64,000 bases of DNA from SZUA-430 sp964483585 (GTDB taxonomy: Bacteria; Pseudomonadota; Alphaproteobacteria; Micropepsales; Micropepsaceae). The stretch is taken from assembly GCA_964483585.1 (NCBI GenBank), contig CAZABH010000002.1, forward strand, positions 1 to 64,000, read 5' to 3'. The notes below the pieces were generated by a model, which ran no database searches, was not told the origin of the DNA, and saw only the letters and a program-made list of their open reading frames with translations. Position 1 is the first letter of the stretch, and each line of letters starts with the position of its first letter. This document shows positions 16,104 to 24,752 of this stretch, one piece after another. The position numbers and the translations under genes were made by a program.

Positions 16104-17012
16104 ATGGCTGCTGGTTACCTGGCACTGACAGAAGGCGGCTTGAGCCGCTATTTGACCGAAATCCGGAATTTCCCGATGCTGGAACCGGAAGAGGAATACA
16201 TGCTCGCCAAGCGATGGCGCGAGCATGAGGACTCTTCTGCTGCACACAAGCTTGTCACAAGCCATCTGCGCCTTGTTGCCAAGATCGCCATGGGCTATCG
16301 CGGCTATGGCCTGCCGGTGAACGAGATCATTTCCGAGGGCAACGTCGGCCTCATGCAGGCCGTTAAGCGCTTCGAGCCTGACAAGGGCTTTCGCCTTGCC
16401 ACCTATGCAATGTGGTGGATCAAGGCCTCGATCCAGGAATACATCCTGCGTTCGTGGAGCCTTGTGAAGATCGGTACCACGGCTGCGCAGAAAAAGCTGT
16501 TCTTCAACCTGCGCAAGGCGAAGGGGCACATCAAGGCCATCGAGGATGGCGACCTTAGGCCCGAGCAGGTCAAGCTGATCGCGACGAAGCTTGGTGTCTC
16601 GGAGGAAGAGGTGGTCTCGATGAACCGGCGCCTCGCGGCACCGGACCATTCGCTCAATGCGCCGATGCGCGCCGACTCGGAAGGCGAGTGGCAGGACTGG
16701 CTTGTCGACGATTCTCCCAACCAGGAGACGCTGCTTGCCGAACGCGAGCAGAAGGATGATCGCAGCGAGCTGCTGGTCGAGGGCATGAAAGTACTGAATG
16801 AGCGCGAGCAGCGCATCCTGACCGCGCGTCGGCTTCAGGATGAGCCGGCGACGCTTGAGGACCTGTCGAAGGAATACGGCATCAGTCGCGAGCGCGTTCG
16901 CCAGATCGAGGTGCGGGCGTTCGAGAAGCTGCAGACGGCAATCCGCGATGCGGCGAAAGCCAAGCGCGTTGGTGGCGGGGCTGAGGCGACGGTGGCGCTG
17001 CCGGCGCGTTAG
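16104..17012 (+). CDS. rpoH: RNA polymerase sigma factor RpoH (sigma-32)
   Basis: The heat-shock sigma factor. The 302-aa product has sigma region 2 (KLVTSHLRLVAKIA..., GLMQAVKRFEPDKGFRLATYAMWWI) and the diagnostic RpoH box QKKLFFNLRKAKG (about residues 132-144), which separates it from RpoD. Region 4 has a helix-turn-helix, LSKEYGISRERVRQIE. ATG 16104 is preceded by AGGGGAGA at good spacing. The upstream extension of the frame is not conserved. A candidate sigma-32 promoter lies about 125 bp upstream. Confidence 0.95.
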   Translation: MAAGYLALTEGGLSRYLTEIRNFPMLEPEEEYMLAKRWREHEDSSAAHKLVTSHLRLVAKIAMGYRGYGLPVNEIISEGNVGLMQAVKRFEPDKGFRLATYAMWWIKASIQEYILRSWSLVKIGTTAAQKKLFFNLRKAKGHIKAIEDGDLRPEQVKLIATKLGVSEEEVVSMNRRLAAPDHSLNAPMRADSEGEWQDWLVDDSPNQETLLAEREQKDDRSELLVEGMKVLNEREQRILTARRLQDEPATLEDLSKEYGISRERVRQIEVRAFEKLQTAIRDAAKAKRVGGGAEATVALPAR

Positions 17013-17053
17013 GCTTGGCCGGCTTGTGTTGCCGTGTTTGTGGAAGGGCTGGG

Positions 17054-17103
17054 TGGCCGGGACAAGCCCGGCCATGACGGACAATGGTCTTGCCCGGCCA
17101 TGA
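17054..17103. repeat. REP-like palindrome between convergent rpoH and purA
   Basis: A perfect 8-bp stem TGGCCGGG/CCCGGCCA with loop ACAAG (17054-17074) is followed by a partial second copy, CCCGGCCATGACGGG (17093-17107). Similar GGGACAAGCCCGGCC units are dispersed intergenic repeats in many alphaproteobacteria. The position between convergent gene ends also fits a terminator, but there is no T tract. Confidence 0.5.
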
Positions 17104-17109
17104 CGGGCG

Positions 17110-18417
17110 TTACGCGGCGAAGGGGTCGCGGACGAGGATAGTGTCGTCGCGTTCGGGGCTGGTGGAGACGCTGGCCACCGGGGCCCCAATGAGTTCCTCG
17201 ACGCGGCGGACGTACTTGATCGCGGCAGCTGGGAGATCGGCCCAGCGGCGGGCGCCTTGCGTGGTGTCGTTCCAGCCCTCCATCGTTTCATAGACGGGCT
17301 TCACGCGGCGCTGCGCGTCGGCGGCGGCGGGCAGGTGGTCGATGCGCTTGCCGTCGAGCTCGTAGGCGACGACAACCTTGATCTCCTTCAGGCCGTCGAG
17401 CACGTCGAGTTTGGTGAAGGCGATGCCGTCGATGCCGCCCGTGATGACAGTCTGGCGCACGAGAACGGNNNNNNNNNNCGCCGCGTCGAACCAGCCGCAG
17501 CGGCGCTTGCGGCCCGTGACTGTACCAAATTCGTGGCCGCGCTGGCCGAGGCGTTCGCCGATTTCGTCGGTGAGTTCGGCGGGGAAAGGTCCTTCGCCGA
17601 CGCGCGTCGTGTAGGCCTTGGCGATGCCGAGCACATAGGAAATCGCGCGTGGGCCGATGCCAGCGCCGGCAGCGGCCTGGCCTGCAACCGTGTTCGACGA
17701 CGTCACGTAAGGGTAGGTGCCGTGGTCGATGTCGAGGAGTGCGCCCTGTGCGCCCTCGAAGAGGATGCGTTCGCCGCTCATGCGCAAATCGTGCAGCTTC
17801 TTCCAGACGGGGGCCAGGAAGGGAACGATCTTCGGTGCAATCTCCGTCAACTGCGCGACCAGCGCGCCTGCGTCGACTTCCGGCTGTCCGAGGCCCCGGC
17901 GCAGGGCGTTATGATGGGTCAGTAGATTGTCGACCTTGGCGGCCAAGGTGCTCGTGTCAGTGAGGTCGATCGCGCGCAGGGCGCGCCTGCCGACCTTGTC
18001 CTCGTAGGCGGGGCCGATGCCACGCTTGGTCGTGCCGATGCGCGTCCCCGAATTCGAGGTTTCCCGAAAGGTATCCAGTTCGCCGTGCAGCGGCAGGATC
18101 AGCGGTGCGTTCTCGGCAATCAGCAGGTTCGCCGGTGTAATGTTCAGACCTTGTTCGGTCATGCGGCCGATCTCGGCGATCAGGGCCCAGGGGTCGACCA
18201 CCACGCCGTTGCCGATGACCGAGAGCTTACCTTCGCGTGCGATGCCTGAGGGCAGCAGCGAGAATTTGTAGGTCTTTCCGTTGATGACCAGCGTGTGGCC
18301 GGCGTTGTGGCCTCCCTGGAAGCGGACCACCACGCTGGCACGCTCGCAGAGCCAATCCACGATCTTGCCTTTGCCTTCATCGCCCCACTGGGCGCCGATA
18401 ACTGCTACGCCTGCCAT
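17110..18417 (-). CDS. purA: Adenylosuccinate synthetase (contains assembly gap)
   Basis: PurA couples GTP hydrolysis to joining IMP and aspartate, the first step from IMP to AMP. The N-terminus MAGVAVIGAQWGDEGKGKIVDWL has the GTP-binding GDEGKGK motif, and QGGHNAGHT, GTTKRGIGPAY and CGWFDA follow. The C-terminal half is interrupted by ten Ns (17469-17478) exactly between GWFDA and VLVRQ. Family proteins have these strings adjacent, so the apparent five or so extra codons are likely an assembly artefact and not an insertion. Its ATG overlaps the serA stop by 1 bp (TGATG), suggesting co-transcription as serC-serA-purA. Confidence 0.93.
   Translation of the reverse strand: MAGVAVIGAQWGDEGKGKIVDWLCERASVVVRFQGGHNAGHTLVINGKTYKFSLLPSGIAREGKLSVIGNGVVVDPWALIAEIGRMTEQGLNITPANLLIAENAPLILPLHGELDTFRETSNSGTRIGTTKRGIGPAYEDKVGRRALRAIDLTDTSTLAAKVDNLLTHHNALRRGLGQPEVDAGALVAQLTEIAPKIVPFLAPVWKKLHDLRMSGERILFEGAQGALLDIDHGTYPYVTSSNTVAGQAAAGAGIGPRAISYVLGIAKAYTTRVGEGPFPAELTDEIGERLGQRGHEFGTVTGRKRRCGWFDAAXXXXVLVRQTVITGGIDGIAFTKLDVLDGLKEIKVVVAYELDGKRIDHLPAAADAQRRVKPVYETMEGWNDTTQGARRWADLPAAAIKYVRRVEELIGAPVASVSTSPERDDTILVRDPFAA
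17469..17478. other. Assembly gap (10 N) inside purA
   Basis: Ten unresolved bases. The contig edges carry GCGG/CGCCG on the two sides, a short repeat consistent with contigs that overlap and were joined by a fixed-size spacer. Confidence 0.95.
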
Positions 18418-19994
18418 CAGAACACCAAAGCCTTTGCCTGCTTGACCACGGGAAGCGCACGTAGCGACTCGAGAACGGTTTCGGGTACGGGGCCATCAAC
18501 TTCGACCAGCGCGATAGCGTCGCCGCCAGGACCGGTGCGCCCGAGGTTAAACGAGGCAATGTTCACGGCCGCGTCACCGAGAAGCGTACCCAGCCGACCG
18601 ATAAAGCCGGGTTTGTCCTCGTTCGTTACATACAGCATGTGCGGCGTGAAGTGAGACTCCATGTCGATACCCTTGACCTGGATGAGGCGCGGGACACCAT
18701 TCGAGAATACCGTGCCGGCCACGTCACGCGTCTGCCGTTCGGTCGTGACCTTCAGCATCAGATAGCCTTCATAGGCGCCGGACTGGGTGCGGCGCACTTC
18801 GCTGACCTGGATGCCGCGTTCCCTGGCAACAACAGGGGCGTTGACCATGTTGACGTCGGAGAGGTTCGGCTTCAGGAGGCCCGCAAGGGCCGCCTGTGTG
18901 AGCGCGCGAGTATTGAGATCAGCGACATTGCCTTCAAAGACAATCTCTGCCGACTTGATGCTGGTTTCGGTCAACTGGCCGGCGAAGGCGCCGAGCTTCT
19001 CGGCGAGCGAAATCCATGGCTTCATGATCGCGGCCTGGTCGGCGGTGATCGAGGGCATGTTGATGGCGTTGCTGATGGCACCGGTCAGAAGATAGTCCGA
19101 CATCTGTTCGGCGACTTGGAGGGCTACGTTTTCCTGGGCTTCCGTGGTGGAAGCTCCCAGGTGTGGCGTTACGACGACCTTGTCCGACCCGAAGAGCGTG
19201 TTGTCCTTTGCAGGTTCAACCTCGAATACGTCAAGGGCTGCGCCTGCGACGTGGCCGCTATCGAGCGCTGCCTTGAGGGCCGCTTCGTCGATCAGGCCAC
19301 CGCGGGCGCAGTTGATGATGCGTACGCCTCTCTTTGTTCGTGCGATGGCCTTGGTGTCCAGCACATTGCGGGTCTTGTCGGTCAATGGGGTGTGGAGGGT
19401 AATGAAGTCCGCCCGTGCGAGAAGTTCCTCTAGTTCCACTTTGTCGACGCCAATGGCCTCCGCGCGTTCCGGGCTGAGGTAGGGATCGAAGGCCGCAACC
19501 TTCATGCGAAGGCCTTTGGCGCGTTCGGCGACAATCGAGCCGATGTTGCCGCAGCCGATGATACCGAGCGTCTTGCCCGTCAGTTCAACGCCCATGAAGC
19601 GGTTCTTCTCCCACTTGCCTGCATGGGTCGATGCATTGGCGGCCGGGATCTCTCGGGCGAGGGCGAACATGAGGGCGATCGCATGCTCTGCGGTGGTGAT
19701 CGAGTTGCCATGCGGCGTGTTCATGACGATCACGCCGCGGCCGGTTGCGGCCGGGATGTCGACGTTATCGACGCCGATGCCCGCGCGACCCACCACTTTC
19801 AGGTTCGTAGCGGCGGCGAGCACATCGGCCGTGACCTTGGTTGCCGAACGTATGGCGAGGCCGTCATAGCGACCTATGATGGACTTTAGTTCGTCCTTCG
19901 AGAGACCGACTTTCACGTCGACGTCAATGCCGCGGTCCTTGAAGATCTGGACGGCGGCAGGGGAGAGCTGATCGGAGATGAGAACCTTGGGCAT
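18417..19994 (-). CDS. serA: D-3-phosphoglycerate dehydrogenase
   Basis: SerA oxidises 3-phosphoglycerate to phosphohydroxypyruvate, the entry to serine synthesis. The 525-aa protein is the long form. It has a catalytic/NAD domain (Rossmann motif GIIGCGNIGSIVAERAKG about residues 143-160, NCARGG, VTPHLGASTTEAQ with the catalytic His), then an allosteric-substrate-binding domain. A C-terminal ACT domain (about 452-525, DKPGFIGRLGTLLGDAAVNIA) suggests serine feedback. It lies 71 bp downstream of serC and 1 bp overlaps purA. The order serC-serA is typical of alphaproteobacteria. Confidence 0.96.
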   Translation of the reverse strand: MPKVLISDQLSPAAVQIFKDRGIDVDVKVGLSKDELKSIIGRYDGLAIRSATKVTADVLAAATNLKVVGRAGIGVDNVDIPAATGRGVIVMNTPHGNSITTAEHAIALMFALAREIPAANASTHAGKWEKNRFMGVELTGKTLGIIGCGNIGSIVAERAKGLRMKVAAFDPYLSPERAEAIGVDKVELEELLARADFITLHTPLTDKTRNVLDTKAIARTKRGVRIINCARGGLIDEAALKAALDSGHVAGAALDVFEVEPAKDNTLFGSDKVVVTPHLGASTTEAQENVALQVAEQMSDYLLTGAISNAINMPSITADQAAIMKPWISLAEKLGAFAGQLTETSIKSAEIVFEGNVADLNTRALTQAALAGLLKPNLSDVNMVNAPVVARERGIQVSEVRRTQSGAYEGYLMLKVTTERQTRDVAGTVFSNGVPRLIQVKGIDMESHFTPHMLYVTNEDKPGFIGRLGTLLGDAAVNIASFNLGRTGPGGDAIALVEVDGPVPETVLESLRALPVVKQAKALVF

Positions 19995-20065
19995 GGGGTG
20001 CTCCTGGTAGGGAATCTGTTGGAAACGGCCTGAAAGGCGGGCGGGATGCCCGCGCTCCCTGCAGC

Positions 20066-21220
20066 TCAGGCGGCCTTAACTTGCGACCAGGCCCAGTCGA
20101 GCCAGGGCATGAGGGCCTTCATGTCGCCGTTCTCGACCGTGGCGCCGGCCCAGATGCGCAGGCCGGGCGGGGCATCGCGGTAGGCGCCTATGTCGAAGGC
20201 AACGCCCTCCTTTTCCAGCAGGTCCACGATCTTTTTCGCGGCAGCGGCCTGGCCGTCGGCGTCCTTTGCCGTGAACCACGGATCGGTGATCATCAGGCAT
20301 ACCGAGGTATTCGAGCGCGTTGACGGGCTGGACGCGAGGTAGTCGCACCAACCGGATGTCTTCAGCCATTTGTCGATCACATGCAGGTTTTCGTCTGCGC
20401 GTGCCATCAAGGCGTTCAGGCCGCCGATGGAGTCGGCCCAGGTGAGTGCGTCGAGGTAATCCTCGACGCAGAGCATCGATGGGGTGTTGATCGTCTCGCC
20501 CTTGAAGATGCCTTCGATCAGCTTTCCGTCCTTGGTCATGCGGAAAATCTTGGGGATCGGCCAGGATGGCTTGTAGCTCTCGAGTCGGGTGACAGCACGC
20601 GGGGACAGGATGAGGATGCCGTGCGCACCTTCACCGCCCAATGCCTTCTGCCACGAAAATGTGATGACATCGAGCTTGGGCCAGGGCAGGTGCTGCGCAA
20701 AAGCGGCGGATGTCGCGTCACAGATGGTCAGGCCTTCACGCGTATCGGCAATCCAGTTACCGTTGGGCACGCGTACGCCCGATGTCGTGCCGTTCCAGGT
20801 GAAGACAACGTCGTGGGCCGGGTTGACCTGTGAGAGATCAGGCAGAGCACCGTAGGATGTCTTTGTCACTTTTGCGTCGGGCAGCTTCAGCTGCTTGACG
20901 ATGTCGGTTGCCCATTCCTGGCCGAAGCTTTCCCAGACGAGGACATCGACGGGGCGGGGGCCGAGCATCGACCACAAGCACATCTCGACAGCGCCCGTGT
21001 CGGAGGCCGGGACGATGCCGATGCGATAATCCGCCGGGACGCCGAGGATGCGCCGTGTCTCGCTTATTGCGAGCTCAAGGCGTGTCTTGCCAAGCTTGGA
21101 GCGATGGGATCGTCCAAGGCTGTCGGTGCGCAGATTTTGGGCTGACCAGCCCGGGCGCTTGGCGCAGGGGCCGGACGAAAAATGCGGCCGCTGTGGCCGG
21201 ATGGCAGGCTTTGCTGTCAT
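20066..21220 (-). CDS. serC: Phosphoserine aminotransferase
   Basis: SerC transaminates phosphohydroxypyruvate with glutamate, using PLP. The 384-aa protein belongs to the alphaproteobacterial/archaeal SerC subfamily. Signatures include HFSSGPCAKRPGW at the N-terminus, DATSAAFAQ and the PLP-lysine segment SWQKALGGEGAHG (about K194). ATG 21220 is chosen because it is preceded by GGAAGGAATGG and starts the conserved MTAKPAIRP block. The 28 extra codons of open frame upstream cover a structured leader. It forms an operon with serA. Confidence 0.95.
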   Translation of the reverse strand: MTAKPAIRPQRPHFSSGPCAKRPGWSAQNLRTDSLGRSHRSKLGKTRLELAISETRRILGVPADYRIGIVPASDTGAVEMCLWSMLGPRPVDVLVWESFGQEWATDIVKQLKLPDAKVTKTSYGALPDLSQVNPAHDVVFTWNGTTSGVRVPNGNWIADTREGLTICDATSAAFAQHLPWPKLDVITFSWQKALGGEGAHGILILSPRAVTRLESYKPSWPIPKIFRMTKDGKLIEGIFKGETINTPSMLCVEDYLDALTWADSIGGLNALMARADENLHVIDKWLKTSGWCDYLASSPSTRSNTSVCLMITDPWFTAKDADGQAAAAKKIVDLLEKEGVAFDIGAYRDAPPGLRIWAGATVENGDMKALMPWLDWAWSQVKAA

Positions 21221-21237
21221 AATCCATTCCTTCCAGA

Positions 21238-21270
21238 ATGGGCGCGTCCCGTTGGGGGGACGTGTCCCAT
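21238..21270 (-). promoter_or_regulatory. Structured 5' leader of serC (serC-motif-like RNA)
   Basis: In the 50 nt before the serC start the minus strand folds into a nested hairpin. An outer ATGGG/CCCAT stem encloses CGTCCC/GGGACG with a 6-nt loop. The SD (GGAAGGA) follows at once. A conserved serC RNA motif is known upstream of serC-serA operons in alphaproteobacteria, and position and shape agree; I could not test the covariance model. Confidence 0.5.
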
Positions 21271-21466
21271 CCGCTTTTTCGCGCGATTCCTCCCTTGTGG
21301 TCAAACGCTTTTCGCATGTGCGTCATGAATTCGCCATCAAGATGAACGGCAGACAACATTGGCGAGTGTGATCAATGTCGCCTAGTTAAAATCCATGCAG
21401 CATCTACATTGTTGCCGTTCACAGGGCGTGGTGCCTTGTGCGAGCATAAAGAAGATGGAGAGGAGC

Positions 21467-22465
21467 ATGCGCTTCAAGGCGCTTATCATCGCAGTCTTTG
21501 CTGCGATGTCCACCAGTCCAGCCATGGCTGCTGGCTACGGTGAATTTTCCGGCGATTGGCGAAACCAGGACGCGAGCACTTCCAGCATCACTCGCGTTCG
21601 CGTAACGCCGGCTGGCGGCGGGCTGAATGTGCGCGTATGGGGACAGTGTTCTCCCTCGGACTGTGATTGGGGTTCCGAGCAGGCTGTGGCTTATTCTCCC
21701 AGTCCAGGCCAGAATCCGGCAGCGCGTGCGACAGACCTGACGGTGACTTTCAATCCGGGCTTTGCGCAAACAATCCTGCATTTGAGGGATCTGCCTGGCG
21801 ATAGGCTGCAGTACACTATTTTCACGCGGTTCACTGATGGATCCGGGCGTAACCCCTATACAAGCAGTGGCACGCTTCGGAAGCATTTCGGGGGGTGGCC
21901 GGGTTGGCCTCCGGGAGGCGGTTTGCCCTGGCCTCCGGGTGGTGGTCCAGGCGGCGGGCCTGGTGGTGGCTGGCCTCCGGGCGGTGGTAGTTCGGGTGGT
22001 CTGAGCTTTACCGAGGACTGTATCAACTTCAACTGGGCGCAGGTGCAAGCCTCGTTTGTTGGAGGTGAGTGGAAGGTGGTTCAGGGATCGATGTGGATGC
22101 TGTCCTTTGGTCCGCGCATGATGGAGGCCCAGCGCGCGGCCAATATCATCCGCAGCTACCGCTTCACGCAGCAGTGCTTCATCGGCAGGCCCAACGCCGC
22201 GATGACCTACTGGAAGCGGGGTACGAGTGTGCCGTCGAGCAGCATGCCCGGAGAGGATTGCACGACGAACAATCCGGCCACCACGCAGGCGCGTCGAATC
22301 GGGGGGCGCTGGAAGGTCGTCGATGGCAGCCACTGGATGATCGACACCGGAAGCAACGAGGCTGATGCTCGGCGTGCCGAGGAGGTGATCCGATACTATC
22401 GGCTCAACCGTCAGTGCTTTGTGGGGCGACCGAACCCCAGCATGAGCTATTGGCTGGCACAGTAA
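21467..22465 (+). CDS. Exported DUF2147-like protein with Gly/Pro linker and two GRPN repeats
   Basis: A 332-aa exported protein. Signal peptide about 1-22 (cleavage after AMA). Residues 23-140 resemble a DUF2147-type beta barrel (GDWRNQDASTSSITRVRVTP). A very Gly/Pro/Trp-rich linker (about 142-180, repeated WPPGGG) leads to two tandem domains of about 68 residues (about 184-252 and 260-331). Each reads ExC...GxWKVVxGSxWM...A.RA..IIR.YR...QCF(I/V)GRPN..M(T/S)YW. Paired cysteines in each repeat suggest a disulfide. ATG 21467 has GGAGAGGAG just upstream. I know of no function; the linker suggests a modular surface or periplasmic protein. Confidence 0.75.
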   Translation: MRFKALIIAVFAAMSTSPAMAAGYGEFSGDWRNQDASTSSITRVRVTPAGGGLNVRVWGQCSPSDCDWGSEQAVAYSPSPGQNPAARATDLTVTFNPGFAQTILHLRDLPGDRLQYTIFTRFTDGSGRNPYTSSGTLRKHFGGWPGWPPGGGLPWPPGGGPGGGPGGGWPPGGGSSGGLSFTEDCINFNWAQVQASFVGGEWKVVQGSMWMLSFGPRMMEAQRAANIIRSYRFTQQCFIGRPNAAMTYWKRGTSVPSSSMPGEDCTTNNPATTQARRIGGRWKVVDGSHWMIDTGSNEADARRAEEVIRYYRLNRQCFVGRPNPSMSYWLAQ

Positions 22466-22487
22466 ATCGACAGCCGACCTAAAAATG

Positions 22488-22520
22488 AAGCCGCCCACCA
22501 TTGGTGGGCGGCTTTCGGTT
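22488..22520. terminator. Bidirectional terminator
   Basis: A perfect 12-bp stem AAGCCGCCCACC/GGTGGGCGGCTT with loop ATT. On the plus strand it runs into TCGGTTTT, and on the minus strand into CATTTTT. It lies between the convergent ends of the exported repeat protein and the EipA-like gene. Confidence 0.85.
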
Positions 22521-22525
22521 TTGTA

Positions 22526-23116
22526 CTAGAAGGGAAGGATATCGCGTTCCTTCGTGTAGCTCAGATAGCCGATATTCACGCCAGTACGGAACCCAACACC
22601 TGCGCGGATCGGCGCCAGCGAAATCCGACCGGAGCGCTGGTAGTTCACACCAAGCCCGCCCACGAAATAGGCGCTGCCTTCGACGCCCGGAAAGCGCTGG
22701 TAAATCTCTTCCTGTCGACGGATCTGGTAAACCAGCGTGAAGCATTTCGAGGCGTTGCCGCCAATGTCGAAGCCGACCGAAGGGCCCTGCCAGTAAACGA
22801 GCTGGTTCTTGAAATTCTTGCGATACATCGTGCCCTTGCCATACCGCAAGCCGACGCCGATGGCGCCCGAGCCTTCCTCGCCAGCAATATATGCATTCGG
22901 GCGTCCGAGGTCGGCGAAGATGTGTTCGACGATCTCGGCCGCCGTCTTGGCTGCGACGCCGAAGAAGCCTGCCACCTTGTTGACGATCTCGTTCTTCGAA
23001 TAGGTGTCGTCGGCGAGCGCCTGTTCGTTGAACAGGGTCATGGCGGCAGCGAGTGACATGGCCCCGGTGGCGCCTCGCGCGAGGGCCTGACGGCGGTTGA
23101 ACTTGCTGTCCTTCAT
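22526..23116 (-). CDS. EipA/DUF1134 family envelope protein
   Basis: A 196-aa protein matching the alphaproteobacterial DUF1134 family, whose Brucella member EipA supports cell-envelope integrity. The N-terminus is a Tat-like export signal (NRRQALARGATGAMSLAAAM). The mature domain shows the family strings IGVGLRYGKGTM, YWQGPSVGFDIGGNASKCF and FPGVEGSAYFVGGLGVNYQR. ATG 23116 is chosen because AGGAG stands directly upstream; an in-frame ATG six codons earlier overlaps that SD. It is probably monocistronic and is divergent from the SPFH gene. Confidence 0.85.
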   Translation of the reverse strand: MKDSKFNRRQALARGATGAMSLAAAMTLFNEQALADDTYSKNEIVNKVAGFFGVAAKTAAEIVEHIFADLGRPNAYIAGEEGSGAIGVGLRYGKGTMYRKNFKNQLVYWQGPSVGFDIGGNASKCFTLVYQIRRQEEIYQRFPGVEGSAYFVGGLGVNYQRSGRISLAPIRAGVGFRTGVNIGYLSYTKERDILPF

Positions 23117-23270
23117 CGCATTCTCCTTTTTCAAAGCTATCCCCCATCATGGCCATATGTCATGTCAGGCATCTCAATCAAGGCCGTGTGGCGCGACCTT
23201 CGCTATGATGCGCATCGATTCGTGCAGAACTTCCAGCACGATTGGTCCTGGCAATCCAAGGGGGGTATCA

Positions 23271-24239
23271 ATGTTCGAAGACTTCTTCAGCACGTTTGTA
23301 ACGCTTTTGCTGCTGGCGGCTATCATTCTCGTGTTCCGAGCCATCAAGTTCGTGCCGCAGGGGTTCGAGTGGACGGTTGAGCGTTTCGGTCGCTACACGC
23401 GGACCCTGAAGCCTGGCCTTGGACTGATCAATCCGCTGATCGATCGCGTTGGTCGCAAGATGTCGATGATGGAGAGCGTGCTCGATGTTCCCAGTCAGGA
23501 CGTCATCACAAAGGACAACGCTCAGGTAACGGCTGACGCCATCGCTTTCATACAGGTGGTCGATGCGGCCCGTGCTGCTTACGAAGTCGAGGATCTCAAA
23601 CGCGCCATTGCGAACCTTGCTCTCACGAATGTGCGTACGGTCATTGGCTCCATGGACCTCGATGAGGTTCTCTCCAAGCGTGATGAGATCAATACAAAGT
23701 TGTTGCGCGTCATTGACGCGGCGACACAGCCGTGGGGTGTCAAGGCTACCCGCATCGAAATCAAGGATCTGTCGCCGCCTATCGACATCACTGAAGCCAT
23801 GGCGCGCCAAATGAAGGCTGAGCGCGAACGGCGAGCGGAAGTCCTCACGGCGGATGGCCAGAAGCAGGCCGCCGTGCTGCGCGCTGAGGGCAGCAAGCAG
23901 TCGGCGATCCTTGAGGCGGAAGGTCGGCGCGAGGCGGCCTATCGTGATGCCGAGGCGCGGGAGCGCGCGGCCGAGGCCGAGGCCAAAGCGACGGCCATGG
24001 TGTCGGAAGCCATCGCGCGGGGCGACGTGCAGGCCGTGAATTACTTCCTCGGGTTGAAATACATCGAGGCCTTCAAGGAGCTGGCCTCGTCCCAGAACCA
24101 GAAATTCGTCCTGCTGCCCATGGAGTCTGCCGGAATGCTGGCGTCGATTGCAGGTATCGGCGAGATTGCCCGCCTGGCTTCGGAAAAGGCAGGTTCCGTG
24201 TCAGGATCGCGGTCTGGTTCCGTGCCAAATGTTCGCTGA
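23271..24239 (+). CDS. SPFH/Band 7 (stomatin/QmcA-like) membrane protein
   Basis: A 322-aa protein. One N-terminal membrane helix (about residues 6-24) is followed by a Band 7 domain (FVPQGFEWTVERFGRYTRTLKPGL..., about 25-185). A long Ala/Glu/Arg coiled coil (about 185-250) and a C-terminal YFLGLKYIEAFKELA segment complete it. This is the bacterial QmcA/stomatin arrangement. Such proteins form ring assemblies in the inner membrane and usually pair with an NfeD partner, which is the next gene here. Detailed function is unknown; links to membrane microdomains and protease control come from homologues. Confidence 0.9.
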   Translation: MFEDFFSTFVTLLLLAAIILVFRAIKFVPQGFEWTVERFGRYTRTLKPGLGLINPLIDRVGRKMSMMESVLDVPSQDVITKDNAQVTADAIAFIQVVDAARAAYEVEDLKRAIANLALTNVRTVIGSMDLDEVLSKRDEINTKLLRVIDAATQPWGVKATRIEIKDLSPPIDITEAMARQMKAERERRAEVLTADGQKQAAVLRAEGSKQSAILEAEGRREAAYRDAEARERAAEAEAKATAMVSEAIARGDVQAVNYFLGLKYIEAFKELASSQNQKFVLLPMESAGMLASIAGIGEIARLASEKAGSVSGSRSGSVPNVR

Positions 24240-24278
24240 TTGCGTGTGCCCTCCACATGAGGAGGCGAGGAGGATGAA

Positions 24279-24752
24279 ATGGATGCTGTCCTGCAAATCG
24301 TCGTCAATGTCGGGCCCTATCACTGGTTGGCGCTGGCGGCCTTGCTGATAGCGGTCGAAATGGTGATGCCGACGCAGTACCTGATGTGGCCGGCGCTCGC
24401 GGCTGTTTTTGTTGGTCTTATCGGTTTTGTCGTCGACATTTCCCTCGTCGGCGAAGTCACGATCTTTTCCGTTCTGGCTGTGGGTCTGACCGTTGTGTCG
24501 AACCGGCTTTTTCCGCCTGCAAGCAAGGATCCGGTGCATGGGCTAAACCAGCGTATGGAACAAGTCGTTGGGCAGCTGGCTGTTGTTTCAGGTGATTTCA
24601 AGGGTGGGGCTGGTGGTGTGGTGCTGGGCGATACGCGCTGGGCAGCGCGTTGCGAGGATGGGCGCGACCTGAAGGATGGTGACCGCGTCCGCGTCTCCCA
24701 TGCCGAAGGGACGCTACTTGTGGTGACGCTCGTCAACGCCCCCACGCGATAA
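24279..24752 (+). CDS. NfeD-like membrane protein
   Basis: A 157-aa partner of the upstream SPFH protein. It has two or three membrane segments in residues 15-80. A C-terminal OB-fold of about 60 residues (GLNQRMEQVVGQLAVV...GRDLKDGDRVRVSHAEGTLLVV) is the NfeD domain. It lies 39 bp after the SPFH gene, so an operon is likely. Its 3' end overlaps that of the convergent cysQ-like gene by 20 bp, so the two transcripts are antisense there. Confidence 0.88.
   Translation: MDAVLQIVVNVGPYHWLALAALLIAVEMVMPTQYLMWPALAAVFVGLIGFVVDISLVGEVTIFSVLAVGLTVVSNRLFPPASKDPVHGLNQRMEQVVGQLAVVSGDFKGGAGGVVLGDTRWAARCEDGRDLKDGDRVRVSHAEGTLLVVTLVNAPTR

Noticed and set aside
17469..17478. Frameshift or pseudogene in purA
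   Set aside because: The frame is intact on both sides of the Ns and all family motifs are present; the gap is best explained by assembly.
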